Positions 1 through 12,800 are shown, counted from the stretch's first letter. The stretch: DNA of 49,365 bases from Polyrhizophydium stewartii (GCA_027604665.1 JADGIZ010000014.1:1-49365); one strand, 5' to 3'. The notes: a model not told the origin generated them from the sequence alone. Program-made: numbers and translations.

Positions 1-3000
1 CCCCCCCCCCGTCACGCGACCGCCGCAAGACGGCTGCAGGACTCGGAAACGAAAATGCGACGGCTTGCAGCCATATTGCACAAACTGCATCAAGTCCGTC
101 ACGCGCGACGAGGACGGCAACCCCGTGTGCACCTACCGCATCGAGGCAAAGAAGCGCGGCCCGCGCCCCGGCTACAAGGACCGCATGCTGCAGCGTCTCG
201 AGCGCCTCGAGAGCATCCTGCGCCCGCTCGTCGACCCGGCCACCTCCACCTCGGCCGCCTCAGACACCCCCAGATCGCCCCAAAACTCCAACTCGAGCGC
301 CGACGCCTCCGCACAAGCCAACCCGCGCAAGCGCCCGTTCCAGCAGGTCATCGAGATGCTTGACGCCATCGAGGGCGCGTCGCAGTCGGCCCTGATCGCT
401 GGATCAGCCGTGCACCCCGCCAAGCACGCTGCCGTCGCCCACCAGCCCGTGCTGGTCGAGCTCCCAGACGACACCTCGCCTTCGGCCACCTTCCGCAGGT
501 TCTCGGAGCAGTCCGACTCGCAGGACGACGATGTGCTGCGCGCAGTGCCTGGCACGGCCACCGGCACAACCACTCCCGCGGGGCACATTCATATAGCCCA
601 CCATCCGCACCACCAGCTGCATCTGCCCGGCAACGGCTCTCGCAATCCCACGCACACATCTCCTTCAGGTCTCGCAGCCCACACCCCCGCATCTCACTCG
701 CTCAACCTGCTCAACGAGCTCTCCGCCTCCTCGAGCGTTGGCACCGCCCCGCCCCAAGGAGTCATGGCCTCCCACCAGCTCTCGTGGGCACAGCCGGTCG
801 CAGGGGCTGGCCCGGCGGCCGCGTCCACGGCGCGCAGCGTCGCTGGTCAGCATCACATCGCGCATCTCGGCCAGCTCGGCCAGTCTGCACCTGCCGCCAC
901 GGGCGTCGATCTAAGCAGCTTCTATCTCAACAATCCAGCCATCTTCTCGTCGCTCGCGTACCCCTCGATCCTCGATCCCTTCCCAAGCATCTTTGCAGGT
1001 CCGTTCACCAACACACCGTCGCTCAGCAACATTGCGCTCCTAGACGCCTCGACACCCCGCCATAGCTCCGTCCAGGATCTAGAATGCCACCTCGTCATGC
1101 TCGGCCTCACATACAACCTCGCCGTGCCAATCTCGTCAAAGCACGCGGCCGAAATCAGCTCGCCAAAGCAGTTTGTCCTCAGCCTGCCGCGCGCCTTGCG
1201 CGATGCCTTGGCAGCCACGGGCGTCTTCTTCTCGTCCCATCCAGAGCTCTACTCGTCGATCCTGGCCGCCGATCCGTCTGCCTCAACGGGCCTGCCCCCA
1301 GCCAATGGCTCCAAGATCGACACCCGCATCCGCATCGCGCGCATGTACATGCTGCGCGCGCGAAAGGCGCTCAAAGCCACCGTGATGCCTGCCGGATCGA
1401 CCCACCTCAACAGCGTCAACGAGGTCACTGACGACGGCACGCCCGTCGAACCGCTCGACGACTGCGACGCCGTGCGCGCGATGCTGCTTCTCGTCAGCGT
1501 TGCATTTGGTCTCGGCGACGGCGGCGACTCGATGCAGCTGATTGGTGAGCACGCTGCCGACCATTGCATTCGCTTATGCGCTGTCCGGACGCCGGGTCGC
1601 TAACGCCTCTAGCCGCCCTTGAACAGCTGATGCGTACCGCCTCGCACAAAAGGCCAAGATCTACGAGGCCAGCATCCAGCCGACCATCGATCCCACGCCG
1701 CCGCAGCTCACCGTTGACTCGCTCGTCATTTCGGTGCCGCGCATGATTACGGCCAAGCCAAACATGAGCAAGCTCACGTCCGCCGAGATTTTCGACCGCC
1801 GCGTGCTCTGGGCGGCGTGCCTGATCCTCGATACTTATTGCTCCATGGCCAGCGGCTACCAGTCTGGCATCGACGAGGGCGACTACCCGGGCCTTGTCGA
1901 CTCGTTCAGCCTCGCTGACCTTGTGCCCAGCGTTAGTGTGCCCGAGCCGCCTGCCCTGACCCGGGCGTCTCCATCGCGCCTGGCCGAGAACACGATCTGG
2001 GAGGCGACGCCATTTGCCGTCATGTTCGACGACGTCTCGGAGATGAGCCGCGCCACGATGCGCGTCAGTTCGTCCTCGGGCGAGTTCGAGTCGCAGATCC
2101 ACCTGACGTTCATCATGCGCCGCGTCATGCGCTACGCGCGATCGCACATGGCCTCGCCGAGCGTTGTGTTTCCGAGCTACAAGTTTGACCACCTGCCGGA
2201 CCCGCTGCGCGACATCTGCTCCGTGCCTCGCGACCAGCAGGGCGGCACGGCGTCGCTGCACAACCTGCTGCTGGCATGGTACGCACACTTTCCCGAGCGC
2301 TTCCGCGCGTTCCCTTCCCTCGAATCGTTTGCGCGCGGCGTGCATCTCCCGCTTCTCGACGAGTTCCGCGACTGGATCTTCAGCATCTACGCCGTCGAGA
2401 GCATCCTAACGTTCCTGTCCGCCTTTTCATATCTACACCTGCCACTGCTCTCCACGCCCGACGCCCACCGCAAGATGTACCGCCTCAGCGCGCCAAAGTC
2501 TGACAGCGCTCTTGGCGTGCACAGTCCGCGAAGCGCTGCAGAGGCAGCCAAGGACGCCGCCGGCGCCGAGGGCTCCGGCATGCTCTGGAGCTCGCAGCAG
2601 GTCCTGCTTGCGTGCTTCCGCGCACTCACATACATGATCCAGCGGCTCTACACGCCAACCGCGCCATCGCAGAGCCCGTTCCCCCAGCAGACGTACGACG
2701 AGGAACGTCTTCACTATTGCCAGCAACTGCCGCTCAACAGCGAAACGCCTTCGCCGGCGCTGTGCTGGACGATCCAGTCGCTCAACATCTTTATCACGTC
2801 GTCGGCGGGCCTGATGGCTGCCCGCTCGCGTCCCGAGGGCGTCGAGGCCGTTGCCTCTCACCACGATGCCATTGTGCGCCTGATCAACACGCTGGTGCTG
2901 CCGTCGCTCGAGCGCATCAGCAAGGTCTATCCCATGGCCCAGCTGTACCACTTCAAGCTCGCCGCGCTGCTCAAGGGCGGCACGGCCGAGGAGTGGGCGC

Positions 3001-3029
3001 GCGAGGCGCTCTCGTACGTCCAGCTGTAA
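1..3029 (+). CDS. Zn2Cys6 transcription factor, 5' incomplete
   Basis: Sequence-specific nuclear regulator of the fungal binuclear zinc cluster family; target unknown. Exons are about 30..1544 and 1627..3029. The window opens in an intron or at an acceptor (AG at 28-29), so the first cysteine of the cluster lies in a missing upstream exon. What is visible reads C-x6-C-x6-C-x2-C-x13-C, with the usual basic residues (CRTRKRKCDG) between the second and third cysteines and a short linker followed by a Leu/Arg heptad stretch (DRMLQRLERLESIL) that looks like the dimerisation coil. The last loop, 13 residues, is longer than the usual 6-9. Residues 60-300 are Ser/Pro/His-rich and probably disordered. 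The C-terminal two thirds are helical, as in the fungal-specific regulatory domain. The intron 1545..1626 has GTGAGC and a GCTAAC branch; use of the AG at 1625-1626 restores frame. At least 971 residues. Family confidence is high, specificity unknown. Confidence 0.9.
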
Positions 3030-3166
3030 CGCCCCAACGCTGCCGCAATGAAGCCGCATGTGCCCGTGCAATGGAGCCCTATTCGCTGTCGTGCCTGCCT
3101 CGCCGCTGTGCAGCAGATGTGGGCGGTGGCGTTCCCGGCGACACCGCCTTGCCTGCACGCAGACCA

Positions 3167-6100
3167 ATGAACGGCCACTCGGGCTCGGCGGCAACCGGCG
3201 GGAGTGCGGGCGGCAGCGGCGCCGGCAGCAGTGGCGGCAGCGGCGCCAGCACGCCAGCCCTCCGCAGCTTCGGCCTCGCTGCATGGGACCGCCGCAACCC
3301 TGGCGCCGCCGGCGACCCGGCCGCGACGCCGGCCGCCCTGTCCGCCGGCGCACCGCACCACTCGATGCTGCACGCCCGCACCGCCAGCGCCGGCATGCAG
3401 CGCGCCCCGCTGCCGCAGCCCTTCACGCCCGCGGGCGGCGCGGCCTACAACGACCCGGCGCTCGCCCAGACCCTCGAGGACGCGGTCCGCCGGCTCGCGT
3501 ACGACCTCGGCGGCAGCGACCTCGGCGCCGACGAGCACAGCGACGCCGCGAGTGATTCCGCCGCCCCGGGCCTGCACCGCAACAGCGACTACAGCGACGC
3601 CGGCAGCGCACTCGAGCGCGAGCCCGCCTCGGACGACGCTGCGTCGACGTTCTCGCGATCCGCGCCGGAGCACCAGCCGCCCATGTCCGACGGCCGCCTG
3701 GCCGATGACGACGCCGCCAGCATCCCGCCAAGCACCGCCGGACCGCGCACCGACGGCCTCGCCCAGACGCACTCCGCAGCCGCCGCCGACAAGAAGCGCT
3801 CGGCCCGCTCTGCGCCGTTCTTCCACATCTTCAAGAAGGGCGACCGCCAACGGTCGACCGAGTCGTTTGCGTCGTCGAGCGTACCCGCCCGCGACCAGGA
3901 GCAGCCGGCGGACGACCCAGGTGCATCGGGTCCAGCGCGATCTGTGCATGGCATCGCCCGCGAGCAGTCTGCCTGGATCTCGCACCACCCGGTGCCAATC
4001 CCGGTGCCACAGGCCGATTTGGCGTCTGACGCCGCCTCCGTGTGGTCGGCGGGCGCGACCCCACCCACCACGTCTGGCTCGACGCTTGCGTCCGCCGGGC
4101 AGGCCTCGTCAAGCAGCGTTGCTTCGTCCACAAGCGGCAGCAGCCCCAGCACTCGCGCCGATCAGTTCCAGCGGCCAAAGACCCGCGGTCATCTCAAGAA
4201 CGACTGCACCTTCTCGCGGCTGGCTCTTGTCCAGGAGCTCGTGTGTCCGGGCCGCGACGAGTCCTCGGGCCAGTCTGCAAACTCGTTTGCCTCACAGGGA
4301 TCCGGCTCAGCGCCGCCGACCACCCAAACTGGCCTTCCATCGTCGTATGGCAAGTCCGATCGTGCGAGCGATGCGGCGTCGATCAGCGCCCGCCTGCGCC
4401 GCGCACACAACTCCAAGGTCTTTGACAAGGACTCGGCCGGCGCGCCGGTTTGGGCACTCAGCTTCAGCCCCGATGGGCAGTATCTGGCTGCAGGCAGCCA
4501 GGACGGCGTCCTCGCGATCTGGGTCGTCGCCGCTCCGCGACACGACGACAGTCCCGACGACTCTGCAAGGCGGTTTGGCAGTGACCCAGCCATCCAGTGT
4601 GCGTCTCGCATGCATCTCCGCTCCCGCTTCGCACATCTGGCGGTTTGGCGCTGACTGCAAGGCTTAGCCGAGACCGAGCCCAACCTGCGTAACATCCGCA
4701 CTCGCACCTTGTCGCAGTCAAGCGACTCGTTCACGATAGCGGGTGCACCGCAGTCGACTCCGAGCTCGGCCTCCATCCGCCAGCAAGGCTTTCCATCATC
4801 TGTGTCGCGGCTCCTGATCAATGATCGCTCGTACCGCTCCGACCTGATGACTTCGCGCCTGGCCGCATCGCCGTCGCGCGAGACGTTTGCTTCGTCAAAC
4901 TCGTCGTCGGCGTCGCAGGCGCAAGCCATCCCGCAGGCTGCCCAGCTGCCGCCCCTGCAAACGCAGTCCGAGATCTTGCGCTCGCAGCCGCTGCGCGTGT
5001 TCAAGGCGCACACGCACGCCATCACCTCGATTGCGTGGTCCAAAGGCGGCTTCCTTGTCTCGGCGTCCATGGACTGCACCGTGCACTTGTGGCACGTGAG
5101 CTGCATGGACTTTTTGTGCGTGTTCCACCACAACGACTGCGTTACGAGCGTGTGCTTCCACCCAAAAGACGAGCGCCTCTTCTTGAGCGGGTCGCTTGAC
5201 GGCCAGCTGCATCTTTGGTCGATCCAGGACAAGCGCGTGCGGTCGCGCAACGAGATCCACCGCAGCGCCGTCACGGCCGTGACTTTCAGCCGCGACGGAA
5301 ACACAGTTGTGGCTGGCACGATGCAAGGGGACTGCGTCTTTTACGAGACGCAGGGGCTCAAGTACAACACGCAAATCCAGGTCGTAACTCCGTCGACTCT
5401 TAAAAGCTCCAAGGACGTCAAGATCACCAGCATTGTGCCGCTGCCGCCGTCGCCTGGCGATGCGCACCAGGACGAAAAGTTCCTCGTGGCCAGCACCGAC
5501 TCGCGCGTGCGCATCATCAACTCGCGCGACAAGTCGCTGCTCCGGAAGTTCCGCGGCGCCGAGCTGCGGAGCGCGTATCTGGCCGCAAGCGCATCCGACG
5601 ACGGCGACTACATCATCTGCCCGTCCGAGGACAGGCAGGTTCTCATCTGGGACGCCGAGCCGGGCGAGCAGAGCAGCAGCTTTGCCAATATGCTTGGCGG
5701 CATGAAGTGGCAGGTCGACGCGTCAAAGAACTGGGGTGTCGAGCGGTTCACCGCGTCGGATGTGTTTGTCACGGCTGCCACGTTTGCGCCGAGATCGACC
5801 AGCTTGTGGCTCACGCGGCAGCCGTCGCCCCCGTCGCCTGTTGCCTCGGAGTTTGCGCCGCCTCCGACCCCGGTCGCGACGCCGCTGTGGACCGTGATGC
5901 CCCCCACACCGACTCTGGCAACGCAGCCTGCCATCGGCTCGGCCAGCTCCATCGGCCGAGACGCTGGCTCCGCCGCAAAAGGCCTGGCTGACGCCCAAGC
6001 AGCCACGCCGTCTGCGTCCGCAACGGCTCGGCCCCCTGGAGCAAGCGCCGTCGATGGCATGATCATTGTCGTGGCTGATGCGCTCGGCCGCATCCGCATC

Positions 6101-6292
6101 TTCCAGAATGGAACCAGCGGCGCGGGTACGGGCGGTAGCCCATCGGCGTCTGGTGCATCCAATGCCAGCAGCATCAGGAAGGAACCCTCTCGGCTGGGCA
6201 AGTTCCGCGCGCCGATCCGCATCCGCCCGTCGGGGTCCATCAAGCCCGGTGCCTCGGCCGATGCCGACCATACGGAAAGCTCGAGTCAATAA
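3167..6292 (+). CDS. WD40-repeat protein, WDR44/DGR2-like
   Basis: Exons 3167..4598 and 4668..6292; the intron has GTGCGT, a GCTGAC branch and TTAG. About 1018 residues. The first 400 residues are low complexity (Gly/Ser/Ala/Asp) and probably disordered. WD40 repeats begin at APVWALSFSPDGQYLAAGS and continue through blocks such as AITSIAWSKGGFLVSASMD and FLSGSLDGQLHLWSI. The block order and the SMDCTVHLWHV / HPKDERLFLSGSLDG wording match the WDR44 (Rab11-binding) and yeast DGR2 family, so a trafficking scaffold is the likely role, by family. The start is a choice: ATG 3167 is used, but an in-frame ATG at 3071 would add 32 residues. The stop codon sits inside an AATAAA hexamer. The gene follows the transcription factor on the same strand by about 140 bp and converges on the TMEM184 gene. 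Confidence 0.85.
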
Positions 6293-6293
6293 A
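6288..6293 (+). terminator. AATAAA polyadenylation hexamer overlapping the stop codon
   Basis: AATAAA occupies 6288-6293 and includes the TAA stop (6290-6292) of the WDR44-like gene. If it is the active signal, the 3' UTR must be very short, which fits the 71-bp gap to the stop of the converging TMEM184 gene. That it works as a signal is inferred from the motif only. Confidence 0.5.
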
Positions 6294-6363
6294 ATTGAGC
6301 ATGCAAAGACGGCCGAGGCTCGCAAGGTATGCTGACGGTGCTCGTGAAGAAGCGTCCTGGGCT

Positions 6364-8025
6364 TCATTGCTCTGAACTGCGCGCCGTGTCCGTGATAACA
6401 AACGGGAGCGTCGCGCTTGGCGCACCGGATGCTGTGCGCGATCGGCCGCCCTGCGTCCCAGCCTCTGGCGGCTCTTCGTCAGTGTCGCCGCCATTCTCGT
6501 CATCATAACCGTCGTGCTCGTTGTCGTCTCCTGGCAGCAGCACGTGCTGGCTGTCGCGCACGAGACCGAGGCGCTGCGCAACAAAGCGCCCGATGTAGAT
6601 CATGTCGTGCCAGAGATCGAGCCAGTAGAAGCTGTCCCACAGGCCAATCGTGATTGGCATCGGCTCGCCCGTCAGAGTGCGGAAGGGCGTGTAGTCAAAC
6701 GCCCACACGTGCAGGATCGCCGCAATCATCATCTCGAGGTTGATGATGAAGTTTTGCAGCAGCATCGAGAACTGCTCAACCGTCCAGACGCCGTTGGAGC
6801 GCACAAGCCCGTTGCTGACCATCAGCTTGATTGCGATGCCGAGCCAGAACTGGAAAAAGATCACAAACTTGATGGACAGGAACTGCCCGACAGGGCGGAA
6901 CTGCGAGATGTCCTACGAGGGGCCGTCAGTGTGTCTGCGTGCGGGCATGCTCGGCAGGGTCGTCGGCATACCCCTCGGATCGGTAAATAAAACGAGATGA
7001 GGGTAAACATGGCAAGGCCGACAGAGACGGCGTTTGCGATGGTGGTGTACATGTGGCCAAAATGCGGGGACATGGATTCGGGGCAGTACACCTTGGCGAC
7101 CTCCATGACAACGGCAGCAGAGGTTGTCGCGACGCGCACAAAGACATACTGCATGACTGTCAGGGCGAGTCAGTGATACGGTGCGCGGCGAGAGGATCTG
7201 CCTGCTCGTATCAGATACGCTTGCGCTCGCGCAACTCACTGCCGAGCTTGCAAAAGCCGAGAAAGTGCCGGCTGTTGGGATCGTGCGAGATGCAGCACGC
7301 CGGCGGCGGGAAGCGCCTACGGGGCTTGTTGGCGAGCGCGCGCTCGCGGCTGGCCTCGTTCGGGCCTAGATACTCGAGGCACAGGATGAAGAAGTTGTAG
7401 ACGACAAAGCCTTCGTAGCAGTCGCGCACGACGCTGATGTATGTGGCCCACTCGATTGTCACAAACGAAAGCCAAGAGCAGATTGAGTACAGCGGCACCA
7501 TGAGCAGGATCTGCCGCGGATGCATGTCAGCGGCAGCGGCAGTTGCGGCCGGGTGCATGCGGCGCCATTGGGCAGAGAAGACAAATCAGGCGGTCCGGCC
7601 AGGGTGCCGGGGGCGGAGGCGGGAGTGGAGCGACGAAGCGCACCCTGGTGATGGGCCGCTGCAGCGGCGGGCGAGTGTAGTTCTGGAGGTGGCGGAACGT
7701 GAGGTGCAAGGACAGCGCGACCGTGGAAACCATGAGCGCGCCTGGCGGTGTGCGGCCGGCGTGCGGCGAGCAGCGGGCGGTTGGAGGCGGGCGGCGGGAG
7801 ACAGGCGCGGTGAGGTCAGCCTGGCGGCCGAGCTTGTTGTCCGCAGCCGGGGACACCGTCTGCATCGGCGCGCAGGTCGGGCAGGCTGGCGCCGGGCTGG
7901 GCATGCAGGCAGGAGCGGATGCACGCACCGCCGACGGCGGCGCCGACCAGCCACGGAAGCGACTCGCGCAGGCGCGGGTCGGCGTGCCCGCCGTGCTCGT
8001 ACGCAGGGCAGGCGGGGGCCACCAT
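6364..8025 (-). CDS. TMEM184/OST-alpha family multi-pass membrane protein
   Basis: Five exons, read 8025..7929, 7741..7644, 7510..7240, 7156..6972, 6912..6364; 399 residues. The start is the first ATG of an exon whose splice to the next gives one continuous hydrophobic helix (SLPWLVGAAVGGALMVST). Family landmarks in order: HLQNYTRPPLQRPITR after the first membrane helix, ILLMVPLYSICSWLSF, a CYEGFVVYNFFILCLEYLG helix, CISHDP, MQYVFVRV, FRPVGQFLSIKFVIFFQFWLG and a later amphipathic helix. That is the seven-helix TMEM184 (DUF300) layout, related to the organic solute transporter alpha subunit; substrate unknown. The tail (about 60 residues) is acidic, then Ser/Thr-rich. All splice joins are phase-consistent and introns are 59-187 nt. 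It is divergent from CSN3 (249 bp between start codons) and convergent with the WD40 gene. Confidence 0.9.
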
Positions 8026-8274
8026 GCGCGGACAAGCGCGGCCGGCGGCCGACGCGCCGGCAACGTGGAATGCCGTGACATCCGCATGAAATCGCGCTGG
8101 CCGCAAGATCCCTCGAGCGACTCAACGGTGCGTGGGCCGGCTGGCAGGGCTGTCGCGCGGACCCGCGCGGCTGCGCTGGCGTGCGCCGGGCGCCGCGCTC
8201 GCTGACGCAGCCGTGCAACGCCCGCCGCCCGCGGCTGCGCATCCCCGGCTGCTGACACACCGGCGCGCAGACGG
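8026..8274. promoter_or_regulatory. Divergent intergenic region, TMEM184 / CSN3
   Basis: 249 bp between two divergent start codons, very GC-rich. It must hold both promoters and both 5' UTRs. I see no TATA box that I would defend. Confidence 0.4.
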
Positions 8275-9690
8275 ATGGACCAGCTGCTGTCGATTCTGCT
8301 CCAGAACAGAGGCGGGAGCCCCGCCGAGGGCAGCCACCTGCAGAACGTCTCGGACGAGCACCAGCGCACGGTCTACAAGGCACTGGCAGCCACATCGACC
8401 TATGTGCTCGCGTCGCCGACGTCGTCCAACGATGACCCGCTGTCGCTGCTCGACCCCCGCACCAACACCCTGGCCTTTGCCATGATCCTCACGGCGCGCA
8501 TCAAACACTCGCCAAGCTCCAGCCTCCTCCTCGCCCACGCGCTGACGTTTGCCCAGCGGTTCGACCCCCGCCAGCTGGTTGTGGCTCCGCAGGAGCTGCC
8601 CGCGGTCGGCGAGGCCATTATCTTGTGCGCGGATGCGGCCCGCTGCCGCCGCGCGGCCGTGCGGCCGCTGCAGCTCATCTGCCTGCGGCTCAACGCCACG
8701 CCCGTCTCGGGCAACACCGTGGGCATGTCGGCCGTCGACCTCGACGAGTACGCCTTCAATGTCATCGCAGGAAACGTGTCGCAGTCCGGCGTGCACCTGA
8801 CGCCGCTGCACGTGCAGTTCCTCAAGGTGTGCCTGCTTGCCAAGAACTACAAGATCGCGCGCACGGTGCTCGACGTCCCCATCACCGACTTTGCCTCGCC
8901 CGTGGCCCCGATCGCAGCCGTGCAGGACTTTCTGCTCTACCACTACTACGGCGGCCTGGTGCACATCGGCAACAAGCGCTTCCAAGCCGCCCAGCAGTTC
9001 TTTGAGATCTGCCTCAACGCACCGAGCACCGTGCCCTCGGCCATCCAGATCGAGTCGTACAAGCGCCTGGTGCTCGTCTCGCTCCTGCTCAAGGGCGAGA
9101 TGACGGCCCTGCCAAAGTCGGTCGCGCCGATCGTCTTGCGCTCATGCCGCAGCCAGGCTGCCGCCTACCTTGAGTTTGCGTCTGCCTTTGCCTCGCTGAG
9201 CCACACCCGTGCGGCGGCCAAGGCCCAGCAGTTTGCCGAGCGCTTCCACGCCGACAAGACGCTCGGCCTTGTGCAGCAGTGCTTAGCGGACATTGTGCGC
9301 CGGAAGATCCAGCAGCTGACAAGCACGTACCTGACGCTGTCACTCGGAGACATTGCGCGGTCCGTCGGCCTTGTCGACGCCTCTGTGCCGATCGAGGTCG
9401 CCGAGGCCGAGGCCGAGGCCCATGTGCTGCAGATGATCGAGAGCGGCCGCGTGCTGGCCACCATCAGCCACGCCGACGGCGGCATGGTTTCATTCCACGA
9501 CGTCGCCGAATCGTTCGACTCGCTCGCCACGACCGAGAAGCTCGAGCGCGAGCTTGCCTCGGCCGCGGCCGCCGACCTCGATGCTCGCGACCTCGACCGC
9601 AAGATCAGCCTGTCGCGCGAGTACCTGCAGCGCATCACGCAGGACAAGTCCAAGGCGGCGTCCTCCACGCTCGACGACGACCAGGTGTGA
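8275..9690 (+). CDS. CSN3: COP9 signalosome subunit 3 (PCI domain)
   Basis: Intronless, 471 residues (human CSN3 is 423). CSN3 is a scaffold subunit of the COP9 signalosome, which removes Nedd8 from cullins. The N-terminal two thirds are all-helical TPR-like repeats with family-like blocks (FLKVCLLAKNYKIARTVLD, FLLYHYYGGLVHIGNKRF, AQQFFEICLNAPSTVPSAIQ, VEAYKRL-like IESYKRLVLVSLLLKG). The C-terminal part is a PCI winged helix: IQQLTSTYLTLSLGDIARSVGL, then ESGRVLATISHADGGMVSF. A C-terminal helix and acidic tail follow. The ATG is the first in frame and gives a normal N-terminus. No other signalosome subunit lies in the window. Being intronless is unusual among its neighbours. Confidence 0.9.
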   Translation: MDQLLSILLQNRGGSPAEGSHLQNVSDEHQRTVYKALAATSTYVLASPTSSNDDPLSLLDPRTNTLAFAMILTARIKHSPSSSLLLAHALTFAQRFDPRQLVVAPQELPAVGEAIILCADAARCRRAAVRPLQLICLRLNATPVSGNTVGMSAVDLDEYAFNVIAGNVSQSGVHLTPLHVQFLKVCLLAKNYKIARTVLDVPITDFASPVAPIAAVQDFLLYHYYGGLVHIGNKRFQAAQQFFEICLNAPSTVPSAIQIESYKRLVLVSLLLKGEMTALPKSVAPIVLRSCRSQAAAYLEFASAFASLSHTRAAAKAQQFAERFHADKTLGLVQQCLADIVRRKIQQLTSTYLTLSLGDIARSVGLVDASVPIEVAEAEAEAHVLQMIESGRVLATISHADGGMVSFHDVAESFDSLATTEKLERELASAAAADLDARDLDRKISLSREYLQRITQDKSKAASSTLDDDQV

Positions 9691-9800
9691 CGGCGCGGGC
9701 GTGCGAAATGGTGTGCTTTGAATGAACCTGCTCCAGCCGCTGCTGCATGTGGGCTGCAGGTGCCCGAGCGTCGGCAATGCACCTTTGCCCAGCAGCCGAC

Positions 9801-12800
9801 ATGCCGCCAAAGATCATCCGGGCACCCAAGCCGCAGCAGCCCGCGCCTGCGCCGGAGCCGGCGCCCGCTTCGGGCAAGAACAAAGGCCAGAAGAAGAGCG
9901 ACAAGGCGGCGGCCGCCGCCCCTGCCGGCCCCGCCGCGGCCGCCGGCAGCGCATCGGGCGGCGCAAAGCCGTCGCCGGCCCAGAACTCACTCCTGCTCAA
10001 GCAGCAGCTCTACGGCGCCAGCTGGACCGGAAAGACGCCGCTCAACCTGCTGCACGAGCACTGCCAGAAGAGCGGATGGCAAAAGGCCATCCTCGAGGCC
10101 CGCAAGGCGCCAAAGGGAACCGGCTGGCTCGGCGTCGTTCGGCTCAGCAAGTTCGACAAGAAAACCGGCTCGGTTCGGCAGGTGTCGTGGAGGTGTCCGA
10201 CGGTGTGCGAGTCGGAGCAGGAGGCCAAGCATGTGGGTCCCCGCAGCCTTGCAGCCTACGCCCTGTGCGTGCACCGCCCACGCTGACGCCCCGCCCGCAT
10301 GCCGGCCAAAGACGGCGGCCACGTACGGCCTGCACAGAGTCTCGCACAACACGTCGGCGTATCGCCTGCTGCCGCCGTCGCAGCGCGACCTGTGGCTTGC
10401 CTACGAGACCGACCGCAAGCAGACGCCCGCCGAGGTGGCCGAGTTCGAGTACGCGGCCGATCCGTTCGCTGCGCAGGAGGCCAAGGAGCGCCTTGAGGAG
10501 CAGGCAGCGCGTGAGCGCGAGCGCGCCGCGGCCGAGAAGGAGAAGGCGCAGCTCGTCGGGCCGTGGCTCGAGTACCCGCCGATCGGCGTCTCGCAGAGTG
10601 ACGTCCGCGCCATCGAGGAGCTCATCCGCAGCCGCTTCGGCCAACCGATGCTCGACGCCGACCCCGACAGCGACGACGATGACGGCAACGGCGGTGCAAG
10701 CGGCAAAGGACCCAGCGGGGCGGAGCCAGTCGATGACGCCGGCGGAGCCACGGCTGGCAGAAACGCGGCAGGCAGCTCCGCCGGATCTCGGGCCGCCGCA
10801 CCGGCCAAGGCGGCCAAGGGGCAGCCGAGCGATGCGCTCTCCAAGCTTGTCCGCCGCTTTGTGGTGCAGGGATTCCGCGAGGCACATGTGCGCGAGGCCG
10901 TGCGATTCAGCAATGACCCAGACACCGTCATGGAGTGGCTCTGCGCGCATGTGCCCGACGACGACTTCCCCGAGCACCTTGGACGCACCATCTCGTCGGG
11001 AATCTCTTCATTCAGCCACACAACGGCGTCGCTCGCGCGCGAGTACGCCATCCAGCGCCTCAACGCCTGGGGCTTCCCGCGCCAGACTTGCGAGATCCAG
11101 TTCGATGCGGCGGACGGCAACGAGCTCGCCGCCTTTTCAAAGCTTTGTCGCGGCTTGCTCGGTGGCGACGCCGCGCTCGTCGTGCAGGAGGCTGCCGACT
11201 TGGATGACTGCGCTGCACAGCTCAACGACGAGATCGAGGCATTGGAGTCCATTTTCGGCGCTCAGGTCGCCGTGACTCGTTCTGATCGTGGCGTGTCTGT
11301 CACGATCAGCCTGCGCGAGGATGCCACTCAAGGCACTTCTGCAAAGGCTGTGTTTGCTATTCCTGCTGGCTCAGCGTACCCATACGAGCTGCCCGCCATC
11401 GGCGTTCAAGCTTCTCTGCCTGCATACATCCGGCTGAGCCTCGTGCAGCGCATGATGCGCGAGGCCGCAGAGATGATCGGCAGTCCAATGATCTACTCGC
11501 TCACATCGCTCATCGAGGACGAGGCTGCAGAAATCGTCAAGAATCCGCCCCCGCTGGCACAGCTTGCTCTCTATGGCCATCTAGGTGTCGTCCCGCTGTC
11601 CAAAGCTTCCGCCAGCGCTGATGATGGGTCGAGCTCGGTGGCGTCTTTGTCTCAATCGCCGTCGCTCTCGGCTTCCGAACCTCCACCAAACAAAACTCCC
11701 AAGAGCAACAGCAAGCAGAGTTCTTCTCACGCGCCTTCTCGAGACAAGGAGTCAAGCGAGCCTGCAGCCAAACCGCGGCGAGAGAACAGGAAACGCCGTA
11801 TCGGGCTGACGAGCGAGCAAATGCTCAAGCGCGACGAGGAGAAGAAGAAGGACCCAGAGTTTATGAAAATGGTGCAGACGCGACAGCGGCTCCCCTCGGC
11901 CCGGTTCAAGGACCAAATCTGCAAGGTCCGGTGTTCTTTGTTGTGCGATCCACTTACCGACATGCGCCTTGTGCTGACAACGTGTCCAACCGAATTTCGC
12001 CTCCAGACCCTCGAATGCTCACGCAGCCTTGTTCTTTGCGGCGAAACTGGATGGTAAGTCCGCTCAAATTTGAATGCTTTTGGTCTGACCGACCAGGCTG
12101 GCAGCCGGTCGTGCACCGAATTATCGCTGATCGCGTGTGGCTCTCGATCGCGCAGCGGCAAGTCCACCCAGGTCGGCCAGTTCATCCTCGAGCACTATAC
12201 TGCTCTTGGTCGCGGCGCTGAATGCAGCATCATCTGCACCCAGCCGCGCAAGATCAGCGCCATTTCGCTTGCGCGGCGCGTGTCGGACGAGCGCTGCGAG
12301 AGCCTCGGCGACTCGGTGGGCTACGCGGTGCGCGGGGAAAACGCCCGCAGCGACAATACCCGCCTTTTGTTTTGCACAACGGGAATCCTGCTCCGCATGC
12401 TGCTCAACGACTCGGAGCTCGCGAGCGTTACGCACGTCATGGTCGATGAGGTTCATGAGCGCAGTGTCGAGAGCGACTTTCTCTTGATTCTCCTGCGCGA
12501 CCTCATGGCTCGGCGCAAGGATCTGCGTGTCATTCTGATGAGTGCCACGATTGATGCCGACACGTTCTCGTCGTACTTTGGCTGTGGCGTCATCTCGATT
12601 CCAGGCTTCACACACCCCGTGACGGACATCCATCTGGAGCGCATTCTCAAGCTGACCAATTACAGGCCAGACATCCCTGGCCGCAGGCGTGCCGCCGCGT
12701 CCGATGTCCCGACAAGCTCAGGCAACGCGAGCGGCAGCGGCGACGTGAATGGCGCCGAGCCCGAGGAAGATAGCTTTGAGCGCTTTTGGGGCGAGCAGGA

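Noticed and set aside
1..10. Run of ten C at the window start
   Set aside because: Probably the polypyrimidine part of an intron end or simply the window edge; no independent significance can be shown.
4189..5319. 376-residue minus-strand frame across the WD40 repeats
   Set aside because: Opposite strand has clear WD40 repeats in frame; the antisense protein has no recognisable features.
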